A stretch of 64,000 nt of DNA from assembly GCA_030682375.1 (NCBI GenBank), contig JAUXOL010000021.1, forward strand, positions 62,001 through 126,000. The letters are read 5' to 3'. Positions 26,785 to 35,925 of this stretch are shown here, piece after piece. The stretch is from Gallionella sp. Its GTDB lineage: Bacteria > Pseudomonadota > Gammaproteobacteria > Burkholderiales > Gallionellaceae. Each line of letters opens with the position of its first letter. The stretch's first letter is position 1. A program made the translations under genes and the position numbers. The notes under the pieces are model-generated. The model was given only the letters and a program-made list of their open reading frames with translations, was not told the origin of the DNA and made no database searches.

Positions 26785-29610
26785 CTATCTTCGATCCGGA
26801 AGGGAAGCCGCACCTGCGATCAGCTGCTCGAATTCCGCTACCGGGATCGGCCTGCTGAACAGGTATCCCTGAAAAGCATGGCAGCCATTCAGCTCGAGGA
26901 ACATGCGCTGCGCCTCGGTCTCCACGCCCTCGGCGATGACCGCCAGATTCATGCTCTGGGCCAGGGCGATGATGGCCTTGATGATGGCCGCATCATTGGG
27001 GTCGTCGAGTACATCGCTCACGAAGGACTGATCGATCTTCAACTGGCACAAGGGCAAGCGTTTCAAATAGGAAAGCGAGGAATAGCCGATACCGAAATCA
27101 TCCAGCGAGAAACCGATGCCGCGTTCCTTCAGCGCCATCATCTTGGCGACGATGTCGTCCACATCGTCCAGCAACATGCTCTCGGTGATCTCCAGCTTGA
27201 GATTCTCCGGATTCACGCCGAACTCATCGACCAATGCGCACACCATTTCCACGAAAGTCGGCAGCCGGAATTGCTTGGCGCTGATATTCACGGCCAGCGT
27301 GAGATGCGCCGTTTCCGGCCGCATTGCCCAGTCCGCCAGTTGCCTGCAGGCGGCGGTCAGCACCCAGTGCCCCAACGGCAGGATCAATCCCGATTCCTCG
27401 GCTAGCGGAATGAAATCGACAGGAGACACCAAACCGCGCTCGGGATGCCGCCAGCGCACCAGCGCCTCGGCGCCGACCCACCCTCCGGCCAGATCGACTT
27501 GCACCTGGTAGTAAAGCAGGAACTGATCCTGCCCGGTGATAGCGCGGCGCAGATCGGCCTCAAGCATGGAACGCTCCTCCACCCGAGTCTGCATGACTGG
27601 GTCGAAGAAGCGCAACATATCGCGTCCCGAATTCTTTGCCTCGTACATAGCCATATCGGCACGCTTGAGCAGTTCGTCCACCGTGATCTCGTGGTCATGG
27701 AACAAACCTATGCCGATGCTGCAGGAGCTGTGGTATTCGACGCCGTTCAGCAAATAGGGTTGATTGAGCGAGGCTCGGATCTTTTGCCCGACCGCCTCCG
27801 CCTCGATGGCGGCCTGCTCCGCCTCTGCATTCAGGCCTTCCAGGATGACGACGAACTCGTCGCCGCCCAAACGGGCGACGGTATCGCCCTCGCGCAGACA
27901 GCCCCGCAAACGCCGCGCGGATTCGATCAGCAACAAGTCGCCGACGGCATGCCCCTGCGTGTCGTTGATGATCTTGAAGTTGTCGAGATCGATGTACAGC
28001 AATGCGCCATTCTCGACGCTGCGCGCACCGAAAGCCAGCGCGTGGCTCAGGCGATCCATCAGCAGACGGCGGTTGGGCAATTGGGTGAGCGGATCGAAGA
28101 AGGCAAGATTGTGGATCTCGCCCTCATTCCGTTTGCGCAGCGTGATATCGGAAAACACCGCGACATAATGCGTCACTTGCTCATCCGCATCGGTGACAGC
28201 GGTAATGGTGAGCCATTCCGGATAAATCTCGCCGTTCTTGCGCCGGTTCCAGACCTCGCCCTGCCAGAACCTGGCGCGGACGATGCTGTCCCACATGCTG
28301 CGGTAGAACGCCTTATCCTGCCGCCCGGACTGGAGCATCGCGGGCGTCTGTCCTATCGCCTCCTCGGCGCTGTAACCGGTCACCCGGGTAAATGCGCCGT
28401 TGACCCGAACGATGCGACCATCGCGGTCCGCGATCATGATGCCTTCCTGGCTCTCGAATGCGGTAGCCGCGATGCGCATATCCTGCTCGGCCTGCTTGAA
28501 TCCTGTGATGTCCTGCACCGTTCCGGTCATCCTGACCGCCCGCCCGGCATCATCGAAAATCACCTCGCCTCGCCCGTGGATATGACGCAGACTGCCATCG
28601 GACCAGACCACGCGATGCTCGCAGTCGTAAGGGTGGCCTCCATGCAGCGCCTGTTGCAGAATTTCCTCGACCCTCGCCGCATCATCCGGATGCACGCCCC
28701 GCCTGAATAGCTCGTAGTCCGGCGTGACGGCGTAAGGCTCCAGCCCCCACAGCCGGAAATGCTCTGCCGTCCATTCCAACTCCCCGGAAATCACATTCCA
28801 GTCGAAGCTGCCCAGATGAGCGATGCGCTGCGCCTCGGTCAATCCGGCGGTGCGTTGCGCCACTTGCTCCTCCAGGTGCTCCCGATGCTGCAGCAGCTCG
28901 GCATCGCGCTGCTGAATGTATTCCAGCATGACATTGAAAGTTTCGGCCAGCGCACCTACTTCGTCTTTTCCCTGGAACGCCACCCGCACGGCGAAATCCT
29001 GCTCGGCGATGACGCGCCGCATCGCCCCGGACATATCCATAATGGGGGCTAGGATGATCTTCTGCAGCCGCGCGAATAAAACCGCAGCCAGCAGAAACAC
29101 GCCGAATGCCGTCAGAAAGATCAGCCCGACGCTGCGCAAAACCCCCGCATACAATCCGCGCAGATTGGACTCGATGTAAATGCTGCCCAACGTATCGTTC
29201 TTGAAATGGATGGCATTGGAAATAGCCAGATAATCGAGGGTGAACAGATGCTCCCCCGGCGCAATAGTCGGCAAGTAATCGCGATGTCTAGAACGATTGT
29301 CGTAGACCGCAAACACGTTCCCGTTCCGGTCATAGATGATGGCATGGACGATATCAGGCCTGACCGACAAGGCGGACAAGGTTTCGATAGCCGCGGCGCG
29401 GTCATCGAACAGCATGGCCGGCGCTGCGTTGCTGCCGATCACTTTCGCATAACTGGTCAGCTCGGATACCGTCCGCCCCCGCCATTCGAAGACATCCTTG
29501 GCCGTCAGGATGAAGCTGACGACCAGCAGCGCGACCGCGGGCAACAACAACCCGACCAATAGCAGCTTGCGCTTGATGGGGGCGTCCCGGAACCAATTCA
29601 GGAGGTTCAT
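26785..29610 (-). CDS. Membrane PAS/GGDEF/EAL cyclic-di-GMP signalling protein
   Basis: This 941-residue sensor probably makes or degrades cyclic-di-GMP. Helices at about 16-36 and 157-180 flank a periplasmic CHASE8-like domain (SYAKVIGSNAAPAMLFDD region). A HAMP-like linker (181-235) with a coiled coil, PAS domains at about 262-372 and 380-492, a GGDEF domain (LGGDEFVVIL, GGDEF 582-586) and an EAL domain (EALVRW, 715-720) follow. Both catalytic motifs look intact, and an RxxD inhibitory site (REGD, 573-576) sits five residues before GGDEF, so the cyclase is probably feedback-inhibited. Its ATG overlaps the stop of the YfiR-like gene (ATGA). It is third in a receptor-YfiR-GGDEF cluster. Confidence 0.93.
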   Translation of the reverse strand: MNLLNWFRDAPIKRKLLLVGLLLPAVALLVVSFILTAKDVFEWRGRTVSELTSYAKVIGSNAAPAMLFDDRAAAIETLSALSVRPDIVHAIIYDRNGNVFAVYDNRSRHRDYLPTIAPGEHLFTLDYLAISNAIHFKNDTLGSIYIESNLRGLYAGVLRSVGLIFLTAFGVFLLAAVLFARLQKIILAPIMDMSGAMRRVIAEQDFAVRVAFQGKDEVGALAETFNVMLEYIQQRDAELLQHREHLEEQVAQRTAGLTEAQRIAHLGSFDWNVISGELEWTAEHFRLWGLEPYAVTPDYELFRRGVHPDDAARVEEILQQALHGGHPYDCEHRVVWSDGSLRHIHGRGEVIFDDAGRAVRMTGTVQDITGFKQAEQDMRIAATAFESQEGIMIADRDGRIVRVNGAFTRVTGYSAEEAIGQTPAMLQSGRQDKAFYRSMWDSIVRARFWQGEVWNRRKNGEIYPEWLTITAVTDADEQVTHYVAVFSDITLRKRNEGEIHNLAFFDPLTQLPNRRLLMDRLSHALAFGARSVENGALLYIDLDNFKIINDTQGHAVGDLLLIESARRLRGCLREGDTVARLGGDEFVVILEGLNAEAEQAAIEAEAVGQKIRASLNQPYLLNGVEYHSSCSIGIGLFHDHEITVDELLKRADMAMYEAKNSGRDMLRFFDPVMQTRVEERSMLEADLRRAITGQDQFLLYYQVQVDLAGGWVGAEALVRWRHPERGLVSPVDFIPLAEESGLILPLGHWVLTAACRQLADWAMRPETAHLTLAVNISAKQFRLPTFVEMVCALVDEFGVNPENLKLEITESMLLDDVDDIVAKMMALKERGIGFSLDDFGIGYSSLSYLKRLPLCQLKIDQSFVSDVLDDPNDAAIIKAIIALAQSMNLAVIAEGVETEAQRMFLELNGCHAFQGYLFSRPIPVAEFEQLIAGAASLPDRR

Positions 29611-30155
29611 TGCATTCCCCGCGGTTGATTGACGATGCGCGCCAGCTTCAGCAACTGCGAACTGACCTTGAGTCCACCACGCCGAACGGCATCCGTATTG
29701 ATCTCCAGGCGCACCTTGTTCTGTTCGGAATAGAAATTGACCATGACTCCCCGCTCCGCATAACCCTCGCTATCGCCCACCGTCAGTATGGCACTGTCCT
29801 TGATATCCGCCAGAACGCGGCGGAGATTGTCCGATTCGGAGGCGGCGATGAACAACACCCGGCATTCCTGCAGATTCGCGTAAAAATCGACGTGCCGCAC
29901 CTCCCACGCTCGCCCGCCAACCTGTTTGCCCGCAAGCAAAGCGGCCGCTTTCGCGAACGGAGCTTGCCCCATGATGCACAGCCGCAGCTTGCCTCCGGCG
30001 CGAAATTCGGCAGGCCACTCGACGAACTTGACGATGTGGTAAACAAAAGCCGCTTCGACCTCGTGCTCGGTGAGCGTCGCGGCCTGTACACTCGCACAGG
30101 ACGATGCGGCAAATAATGCCGTATACATTGCAGCCCTGAACGGTTTACTCGACAT
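29607..30155 (-). CDS. YfiR-family (DUF4154) periplasmic protein
   Basis: This 182-residue protein has a signal peptide (about 1-25, ending SVQA) and the YfiR/DUF4154 pattern: EHEVEAAFVYHIVKFVEWPAE at the N-terminus of the mature protein, LRLCIMGQAPF, and the C-terminal GVMVNFYSEQNKVRLEIN and LLKLARIV. YfiR family members bind the periplasmic domain of a membrane diguanylate cyclase and restrain it. Here the partner would be the CHASE-like/GGDEF/EAL protein encoded immediately downstream with overlapping start. Cysteines (C46 region and C85 region) are present but a redox switch is not established. Confidence 0.9.
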   Translation of the reverse strand: MSSKPFRAAMYTALFAASSCASVQAATLTEHEVEAAFVYHIVKFVEWPAEFRAGGKLRLCIMGQAPFAKAAALLAGKQVGGRAWEVRHVDFYANLQECRVLFIAASESDNLRRVLADIKDSAILTVGDSEGYAERGVMVNFYSEQNKVRLEINTDAVRRGGLKVSSQLLKLARIVNQPRGMQ

Positions 30156-30215
30156 GTTTGTCCTATCTCAAAACCCGCGGTTCATACCTGAACCTGGAAT
30201 TACGGTCACACCTGC

Positions 30216-32270
30216 TCAAAATCGCCATATCGCCGCAGCATAAAGACTGCGCGGCATTTCGCTGGTGTTAGGCCCGACGATAGTGGAGACGAACTCGGGA
30301 TGCCCCCGGTCGAACAGATTGCGCGCGCCCAGACTGAGCTCCAGATCGCGCTGAGGCATCCAGCCCCAACGGACATCCACGCGGGTATAAGCTGGAACAT
30401 TCTGGTTGGGCAACCTGTCCACATAATAGAGCGAAGCATCCAGATTGTTATGGGCATTCAGCTCATGGTGCGCATGGAGCTGCAGCTGGTGCTGCGGCAC
30501 GTCGCCAGCTTTGCCCTCAATAGTTGTATCGAGGCTATTGGCATCGCGGCGGATGCGCATTTGCAGCCATGAGTAAGCGGCCTTGAGCTGCCAGTCTTCT
30601 GCGGGTTGCCAGCTAGTCGACAACTCCAGTCCGTGGCTGGTCGCACTTGCCTTGCTTTGAAACTGCTGTGGCACGACTATCCGCGCCGGCGGTCCCGCTT
30701 CCAGAAAGGGAGTCCCGGGCTCTATGGTCAGGAGGTTGCGGTATTCGTTATAAAACCCCGTCGCATCTAAAAACAGCCGTTCGGAAGCGCGCACCCGATA
30801 ACCAGCCTCATAAGCAAGCGACTCTTCGGGCTTTACAGACTGACTGCCTACGATCCGCACCAGCGCACGAAATGGAGGCCCTACAAGGGCGGATGCGGCC
30901 ACATTGGCCCGCGCATCCGAATAGGCGCGCGTCGGGGTGCGCACCGCACGCGATACCGCCGCCCAAACCGCCCGCCGTTCGTCCAGCGTCCAGCGCAGGC
31001 GCAGGTTGGGCTGATATTCGAAACCGCTGTAGTCGTTGTGTTCGAACTTGGAACCTACAATCAGGTGTACCTTGTCCTGGGCAAGCCCGATTTCATCCTG
31101 GAAAAAAGCGCTGACGGTGTTGTCCCGGCGACTGGACGGGGTGAGCGACATGATAAAAGAATCCCGTAACTCGTCGCTCGTCTGTCGATAACCCAGCCCC
31201 CACACGACATCATGGTTTTCCGCCGGCAAAAACCGATGCTGAAAATCCAGGTCGCTGGTATTGCGTCTCTCGCCCAGATTAAGGGCCACACTCTTGCGCT
31301 CGTAATGGTCATAGTAAAACTTGAGCGACCACTCCGCATCGGAAGACAGCACATGCTTCCAGTTCAAGAGCAAGTTGTTGCTTTTTTGTGTGAGGGTCAA
31401 ATCGACGGGTAGCGTGGCCGGAGGTACCAGTTGCGCTACCGGGACAGTTTGGTCGGAATTTCCGTCGAAAACACCCGCTTGGGCCATGACCGTGTCGCCA
31501 CCGGAAAGATTCCAGTCTGCGCGAAAACCGGCACTCTGGATTTTTCGCTGGTCATGCGCCTGCGCACCTGTAACAAGCAGCTGGTTATCGTAGCCTGCTT
31601 GCTTCGCATACACCCGATAATAGCCGGATTCACCGATCTCGCCGCCGTAGCGCAGCACCCCTTGCCGCTCATAATTGCCGGCTACGGCATTTACCATGCC
31701 GCCCCGGGTCGCCGCCGCAGATTTAGTGGTGATATTGATGACACCGTTGACCGCATTCGCACCCCACAACGTGCCCCCGGAACCGCGGATAATCTCGATC
31801 CGTTCGATGTCCTGCAGAACCACATCCTGGGCATCCCAATACACACCCGAAAACGTCGGCGTATACAGGGTGCGACCATCCAGCAACACCAGCAATTTAT
31901 TGCTGTACCGCTGATTGAAGCCGCGACTGCTGACCGCAGTGGTGTTGCCGTTGATCTGCGCCACTTGCAAACCCGGCACCATGCGCAGCAACTCGGGGAT
32001 GGTAGTCATGCCGGAGCGGCGAATATCTTCCTGCGTGATCACGTGGATGGCCGTGGCGGTCTCTTCCAGCTTCTGCGGCTTGCGTCCCGCCGAACTGACT
32101 TCGACGTTCAGTAGCTGTTCGAGTGACAGGCCGGTCAGGTCTGCTGCCTCCGGTGTTTGAGATGCGGCCACCGCATGCATGGACAGCGCCATACCGAGCG
32201 CGACTGCGATGACCGTTACACGAAAACCGGGACGCGGCAAAATCGCCGTCGCCATTGTCGAAAGATTCAT
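30216..32270 (-). CDS. TonB-dependent outer-membrane receptor
   Basis: This 684-residue receptor has a signal peptide (to about residue 36, HAVAASQ), a plug domain (EETATAIHVITQEDIRRSGM, then IERIEIIRGSGGTLWGANAVNGVINI) and a beta-barrel ending in the aromatic-terminal YAAAIWRF required for outer-membrane assembly. A conserved preceding segment, LTGLSLEQLLNVEVSSAGRK, is typical of the subclass found with YfiR and GGDEF genes. The ligand is unknown; no Fur box was evident in the 120 bases upstream. It is followed 60 bases later by the YfiR-like gene, so the three genes likely form a unit in which an outer-membrane or periplasmic signal reaches cyclic-di-GMP output. Confidence 0.92.
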   Translation of the reverse strand: MNLSTMATAILPRPGFRVTVIAVALGMALSMHAVAASQTPEAADLTGLSLEQLLNVEVSSAGRKPQKLEETATAIHVITQEDIRRSGMTTIPELLRMVPGLQVAQINGNTTAVSSRGFNQRYSNKLLVLLDGRTLYTPTFSGVYWDAQDVVLQDIERIEIIRGSGGTLWGANAVNGVINITTKSAAATRGGMVNAVAGNYERQGVLRYGGEIGESGYYRVYAKQAGYDNQLLVTGAQAHDQRKIQSAGFRADWNLSGGDTVMAQAGVFDGNSDQTVPVAQLVPPATLPVDLTLTQKSNNLLLNWKHVLSSDAEWSLKFYYDHYERKSVALNLGERRNTSDLDFQHRFLPAENHDVVWGLGYRQTSDELRDSFIMSLTPSSRRDNTVSAFFQDEIGLAQDKVHLIVGSKFEHNDYSGFEYQPNLRLRWTLDERRAVWAAVSRAVRTPTRAYSDARANVAASALVGPPFRALVRIVGSQSVKPEESLAYEAGYRVRASERLFLDATGFYNEYRNLLTIEPGTPFLEAGPPARIVVPQQFQSKASATSHGLELSTSWQPAEDWQLKAAYSWLQMRIRRDANSLDTTIEGKAGDVPQHQLQLHAHHELNAHNNLDASLYYVDRLPNQNVPAYTRVDVRWGWMPQRDLELSLGARNLFDRGHPEFVSTIVGPNTSEMPRSLYAAAIWRF

Positions 32271-32390
32271 TCCTGTTGCCCTCCCAGAGCATGTATCGCT
32301 ATGCGACCATTTTGTAAGCTTATTTTATTCGTGCATTCTACACGAGCCTAAGGAAATGCTGAGTAAGCCTAGGGGAATCCCGAGAGAATC

Positions 32391-32457
32391 ATCGTTCCCG
32401 CGAAAGCGGGAATCCAGCTTGTTGATTTAACTGGGTTCCTGCTTTCGCGGGAACGAC
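32391..32457. repeat. REP/dRS3-like inverted repeat pair
   Basis: CGTTCCCGCGAAAGCGGGAA (from 32393) is itself palindromic (TTCCCGC/GCGGGAA). Its inverted relative GTTCCTGCTTTCGCGGGAAC (32435-32454) lies 20 bases away, so the pair forms one larger cruciform. This sequence type (ATTCCCGC..GCGGGAAT) is a widespread intergenic repeat in Beta- and Gammaproteobacteria, including the dRS3-like repeats of Neisseria. It sits in the 357-base gap between the TonB receptor and sodB. The rest of that gap holds the receptor promoter region and the sodB terminator, and no gene was found. Confidence 0.85.
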
Positions 32458-32569
32458 AAAGTCATACTTGTTCAGAGCCTCCCTAAATCTGTCGCACATT
32501 TCAATCATGTGCGACGCCGTGCCGGAAAGCTCGCCTCCGCATCCCTTCCCCCACTTGCGGCCGACAACA

Positions 32570-32600
32570 AAAAACCCGGTTTGGGGAACCGGGTTTTTTG
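32570..32600 (-). terminator. Intrinsic terminator of sodB
   Basis: AAAAAACCCGGTT (32570-32582) and AACCGGGTTTTTT (32588-32600) are exact complements. The hairpin lies 28 bases past the sodB stop with T-runs in both directions. Confidence 0.92.
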
Positions 32601-32627
32601 CGGAGCGCACAGTTTACAAAAGACGCA

Positions 32628-33212
32628 TCAGGCGAAATTCTTCACCACGAAGTCCCAGTTCACCAAGCTATTCAGGAAGGTCTCGACGAACTTCGGACGC
32701 ATATTGCGGTAGTCGATGTAGTAGGCATGCTCCCACACGTCCACGCACAGCAGCGCCTTGTCGGCGGTGGTCAGCGGCGTGCCGGCCGCGCCCATGTTGA
32801 CGATGTCCACAGAGCCATCGGCCTTCTTCACCAGCCATGTCCAGCCGGAACCGAAGTTGCCGACCGCGGAAGTCTGGAACGCCTTCTTGAACTCGTCGAA
32901 CGAGCCCCACTTCGCGTTGATCGCGTCGGCCAGCGCGCCGGTCGGAGCACCGCCGCCGTTAGGCTTCATGCAATTCCAGAAGAAGGTGTGGTTCCACACC
33001 TGCGCGGAATTGTTGTAGATACCGCCGGCCGGAGCCTTCTTGATGATGGCTTCGAGGTCGAGGTTCTCGTACTCGGTGCCCTTGATCAGGTTGTTCAAGT
33101 TGGTCACATAGGCTTGATGGTGCTTGGCGTGGTGGTAGTCGAAAGTCTCGGCGGACATGTGCGGTTGCAGCGCGTCTTTCGCATACGGCAAAGCTGGCAG
33201 GGTATGTTCCAT
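32628..33212 (-). CDS. sodB: Superoxide dismutase (Fe type)
   Basis: This 194-residue cytosolic enzyme converts superoxide to oxygen and hydrogen peroxide. The Fe/Mn-SOD metal ligands are visible: His in MSAETFDYHHAKHHQAY, His in NSAQVWNHTFFWNCM, and Asp and His in DVWEHAYYIDYRN. FGSGWTWLV and the A-Q pattern near residue 70 (NNSAQVWNHTF) favour an iron form, but metal choice cannot be proven from sequence. ATG at 33212 has AGGAG 8 bases ahead; the longer in-frame reading has no such site. It is monocistronic with its own terminator. Confidence 0.96.
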   Translation of the reverse strand: MEHTLPALPYAKDALQPHMSAETFDYHHAKHHQAYVTNLNNLIKGTEYENLDLEAIIKKAPAGGIYNNSAQVWNHTFFWNCMKPNGGGAPTGALADAINAKWGSFDEFKKAFQTSAVGNFGSGWTWLVKKADGSVDIVNMGAAGTPLTTADKALLCVDVWEHAYYIDYRNMRPKFVETFLNSLVNWDFVVKNFA

Positions 33213-33347
33213 TTTTATTCTCCTAGGGACTGTGGATCGGATACCGGAATCCGGGATGCCGGATTCTAGCCAATTACCGCCGGACGGACAATGGTTGAGT
33301 GAATCCATCGTCTATTTTCCTCCCGCGGCCGCAGTTAACATACATAC

Positions 33348-33827
33348 ATGATCCCGCCCCGTTTCCTCTGCGACGAGATGCTAGGCCACCTGTGCCGCTA
33401 CCTGCGCGCCGCCGGTTACGACACCCTGCTCGCGAACGGCGGCGAGCGCGACGCCGAGTTGCTGCGGCAATGCCGCGAAGAAGGCCGCTATTTCCTGACG
33501 CAGGACACGCTGATATCCGAACACAAAGCCGCCGACGGCATCGCGCTGATCCTGCCGCACGCACCGCTGAACCATCTTGCCGAACTGGTCGACGCACGCT
33601 TCCATCTCGACTGGCTGACGCACGCCTTCACCCGCTGCCTGATGGACAACACCCCGCTGGTCCCCGCCGACGAAGCCGCGACGGCGCGCATCCCGCAAGA
33701 CGCGCGCCGCCCCGACGAACTGTTGCGTCATTGCCCGACATGCAGAAGAGTCTACTGGCGCGGCTCGCACTACAAGCGCATGCACGTGAGGCTGGAGGCG
33801 TGGCAGCGCCTCCAGAGGAAACCTTGA
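33348..33827 (+). CDS. Mut7-C (DUF82) RNase-like domain protein
   Basis: This 159-residue protein matches the Mut7-C family: FLCDEMLGHLCRYLRAAGYD at the N-terminus with an acidic PIN-like residue, then YFLTQD, and a C-terminal zinc-ribbon-like segment HCPTCRRVYWRGSHYKRM. The family is predicted to be a PIN-fold ribonuclease related to the C-terminus of nematode Mut-7, but bacterial members lack an established substrate. It is transcribed away from sodB and precedes a small regulator by 77 bases. Whether the two are co-transcribed is unclear. Confidence 0.85.
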   Translation: MIPPRFLCDEMLGHLCRYLRAAGYDTLLANGGERDAELLRQCREEGRYFLTQDTLISEHKAADGIALILPHAPLNHLAELVDARFHLDWLTHAFTRCLMDNTPLVPADEAATARIPQDARRPDELLRHCPTCRRVYWRGSHYKRMHVRLEAWQRLQRKP

Positions 33828-33904
33828 TCAATATGATCACCATTTCAAGTTGAGCCCATGCGACGATTGTCGTACTTTCTAGAAGTTGGATAATTTGCCG
33901 CCAT

Positions 33905-34243
33905 ATGGATACATTCAAAAAGCTCAAGGCTGCCAGAGAACATCTTGTTTTGCTTCCCGGCTTAAGAACCTACAAGGACTTCGATATCGCCATCGAGATC
34001 GGCTACCACGAGAAAATCGGCAAGCCGCTGTCGCTGAAAGAGTTGCTGTTGCTGGAAACGGGTTCTCCCGCCACCGTCCGCCGCCATCTCAACAAGCTGG
34101 TCAAGGATGGCATGGTCATCAAGAGTGCGGCGCAAAACGATCAGCGCGTCGTGCAGTTCTCGTTGAGTCCGAAAGGGCATGAGAGTTTCAAAACCTGCTA
34201 CCTGCAATTGCAGCGCGTGCTTTCAGACCTTCAGGACGACTGA
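33905..34243 (+). CDS. MarR-like winged-helix regulator
   Basis: This 112-residue protein has a winged helix: helices IGKPLSLKELLLL and SPATVRRHLNKLVKDGMV (recognition helix), then the wing IKSAAQNDQRVVQFSLSPKG, followed by a short C-terminal helix. This is the MarR-type DNA-binding core with minimal dimerisation helices. The same layout recurs in small regulators next to CBS-domain genes, and a CBS protein follows 83 bases downstream. The target is unknown. Confidence 0.75.
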   Translation: MDTFKKLKAAREHLVLLPGLRTYKDFDIAIEIGYHEKIGKPLSLKELLLLETGSPATVRRHLNKLVKDGMVIKSAAQNDQRVVQFSLSPKGHESFKTCYLQLQRVLSDLQDD

Positions 34244-34326
34244 GCGCATCCGGAACAAAGGCATCGGCGACCGAACATTGATCAACCCGATTCACCAAAC
34301 AAATAACATCATCAGGAGGAGTTCGT

Positions 34327-34746
34327 ATGAAAAAAAATGATCCCGTATCCAAAATCATGTCTTCAAGCGTCGCCGTCATTCAGGAAGGCCAGCCGCTAAG
34401 CGATGTGCGTCAAACGATGTGCGACATGCATATTCACCATGTGCCTATCGTCAATGGAAAGAAGCTGGTCGGACTGATCAGTTTCACCGACCTGATGAAG
34501 ATCAATATGGTCATCAACGGCGCCGATGAACGCAGCATCAGCACTATCATCGACCAGAACTTCAGGATCGCGGACATCATGTCGACTGACTTGATCACCA
34601 TCAAGGATACCGACACCGTGCGCCAAGCGTCGGAATTGCTGATCAAGGGACACTTTCACTCGCTTCCGGTAATTGACGAAAGCGGCAATATCGTCGGTAT
34701 TCTCACCAGCACAGACCTGATCCGCTACCTGAACGAACAATATTGA
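34327..34746 (+). CDS. CBS-domain pair protein
   Basis: This 139-residue protein consists of two CBS domains: residues about 8-63 (VSKIMSSSVAVIQEGQPLSD and VPIVNGKKLVGLISFTDLMK) and about 76-137 (IADIMSTDLITIKDTDTVRQ and LPVIDESGNIVGILTSTDLI). Such Bateman modules bind adenosine nucleotides and usually act as sensors for a partner. A perfect AGGAGG site precedes the ATG, so expression may be strong. No catalytic domain is attached; the partner may be the regulator upstream or an unlinked protein. Confidence 0.93.
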   Translation: MKKNDPVSKIMSSSVAVIQEGQPLSDVRQTMCDMHIHHVPIVNGKKLVGLISFTDLMKINMVINGADERSISTIIDQNFRIADIMSTDLITIKDTDTVRQASELLIKGHFHSLPVIDESGNIVGILTSTDLIRYLNEQY

Positions 34747-34761
34747 TCCCGCATAACAAGT

Positions 34762-35823
34762 TCAGAACAACCCCATCTGCCCGCCCTTGGCGGGCGGCCT
34801 GAAGCGGCTGAAATCCAGCCGCCTCTCCTCCTGGTTCAACCCCAACCGCTCGCAGGCGATCCGGAATCGCTTCTCCAGCAGGTCGGCGAACAGGCCATCG
34901 CCGCGGAAGCGCGAACCGAACTCGGAATCGTTCTCTTTCCCGCCGCGCATCTCGCGCAGCCGGCTCATCACATGCGCCGCCTTCAGCGGGTAATACGTTT
35001 CGAGCCAGTCCTTGAACAGATCCTTCAGCTCGTACGGCAACCGCAGCAACGTGTAGGCCGCGCTACGCGCGCCGCTCTCGCTCGCGGCCTGCAGGATGTT
35101 CTCCAGTTCGGCGTCGGTCAGGAACGGCACCACGGGAGCGACCATCACGCCGCAGGGCACGCCCGCCTCGTTGAGCCGCCGTATCGTCTCCAATCTTCGT
35201 CGCGGCGATGCGGCGCGCGGCTCCAACTTGCGCGCGAGGTCAGCGTCCAGCGTGGTGACCGAGACGAACACCTGCACGAGATTGTCTTTTGACAGTTGCG
35301 CGAGCAGGTCGAGGTCGCGTTCGATCAGCGAAGACTTGGTCACGATGGAAAGCGGATGTTTGCACTCGGCCAGCACTTCCAGTATCTGGCGCGTAATTTT
35401 CCATTCACGCTCGATGGGCTGGTAGACGTCGGTGTTGGAGCCGAGCGCGATAGGCGCGCAGCGATACGAGGGTTTCGCCAGTTCCTCGCGCAGCAGTTGC
35501 GCCGCGTCCGGCTTGGCAAATAATTTCGTTTCGAAATCCAGACCCGGCGAGAGGTTCAGGTAACCGTGGCTGGGGCGAGCGTAGCAATAGATGCAGCCGT
35601 GCTCACAGCCGCGATAGGGGTTCAGAGACAGTTCGAACGGAAGGTCGGGCGAATCCTGGCGCCGGATCACGCTCTTCGCGCGCTCCTCCGTCACCATGGT
35701 CTTCAGCGGCGGCAGCTCGTCGTCCGCAGTCCAGCCGTCGTCGAAGCGCTCGCGCGCAACGCTCTCGAACCGCCCCTCGATCTGCAAGGTCGCGCCGCGA
35801 CCTTTGTTTACTTCATGCTTCAT
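34762..35823 (-). CDS. Radical SAM protein, PA0069/SplB-like family
   Basis: This 353-residue protein has the 4Fe-4S cluster motif CxxxCxYC in NPYRGCEHGCIYCYAR, followed by PSHGY. The pattern matches the PA0069 family of radical SAM proteins, which are related to spore photoproduct lyase but whose reaction is not known. DIARKLEPRA and similar motifs place the barrel strands through about residue 260. It converges on the CBS gene. A REP-like repeat lies just upstream of its start (35841-35906). Confidence 0.9.
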   Translation of the reverse strand: MKHEVNKGRGATLQIEGRFESVARERFDDGWTADDELPPLKTMVTEERAKSVIRRQDSPDLPFELSLNPYRGCEHGCIYCYARPSHGYLNLSPGLDFETKLFAKPDAAQLLREELAKPSYRCAPIALGSNTDVYQPIEREWKITRQILEVLAECKHPLSIVTKSSLIERDLDLLAQLSKDNLVQVFVSVTTLDADLARKLEPRAASPRRRLETIRRLNEAGVPCGVMVAPVVPFLTDAELENILQAASESGARSAAYTLLRLPYELKDLFKDWLETYYPLKAAHVMSRLREMRGGKENDSEFGSRFRGDGLFADLLEKRFRIACERLGLNQEERRLDFSRFRPPAKGGQMGLF

Positions 35824-35840
35824 CTCTGCATCCGCGAGTC

Positions 35841-35906
35841 CGTTCGCATTGAGCCTGTCGAAATGTGAACGGACACTCGTGCTTCGACAAGCTCAGCACG
35901 AACGGA
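35841..35906. repeat. Inverted repeat pair of the CTGAGCTTGTCGAA type
   Basis: CGTTCGCATTGAGCCTGTCG (35841-35860) and its inverted relative TTCGACAAGCTCAGCACGAA (35883-35902) form a hairpin with several mismatches. The core (GTTCGTGCTGAGCTTGTCGAA) is a common intergenic repeat in Proteobacteria. A related but different element occurs at 40412-40502. Confidence 0.8.
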
Positions 35907-35925
35907 AAAAAAGGCCAGCATCCAC

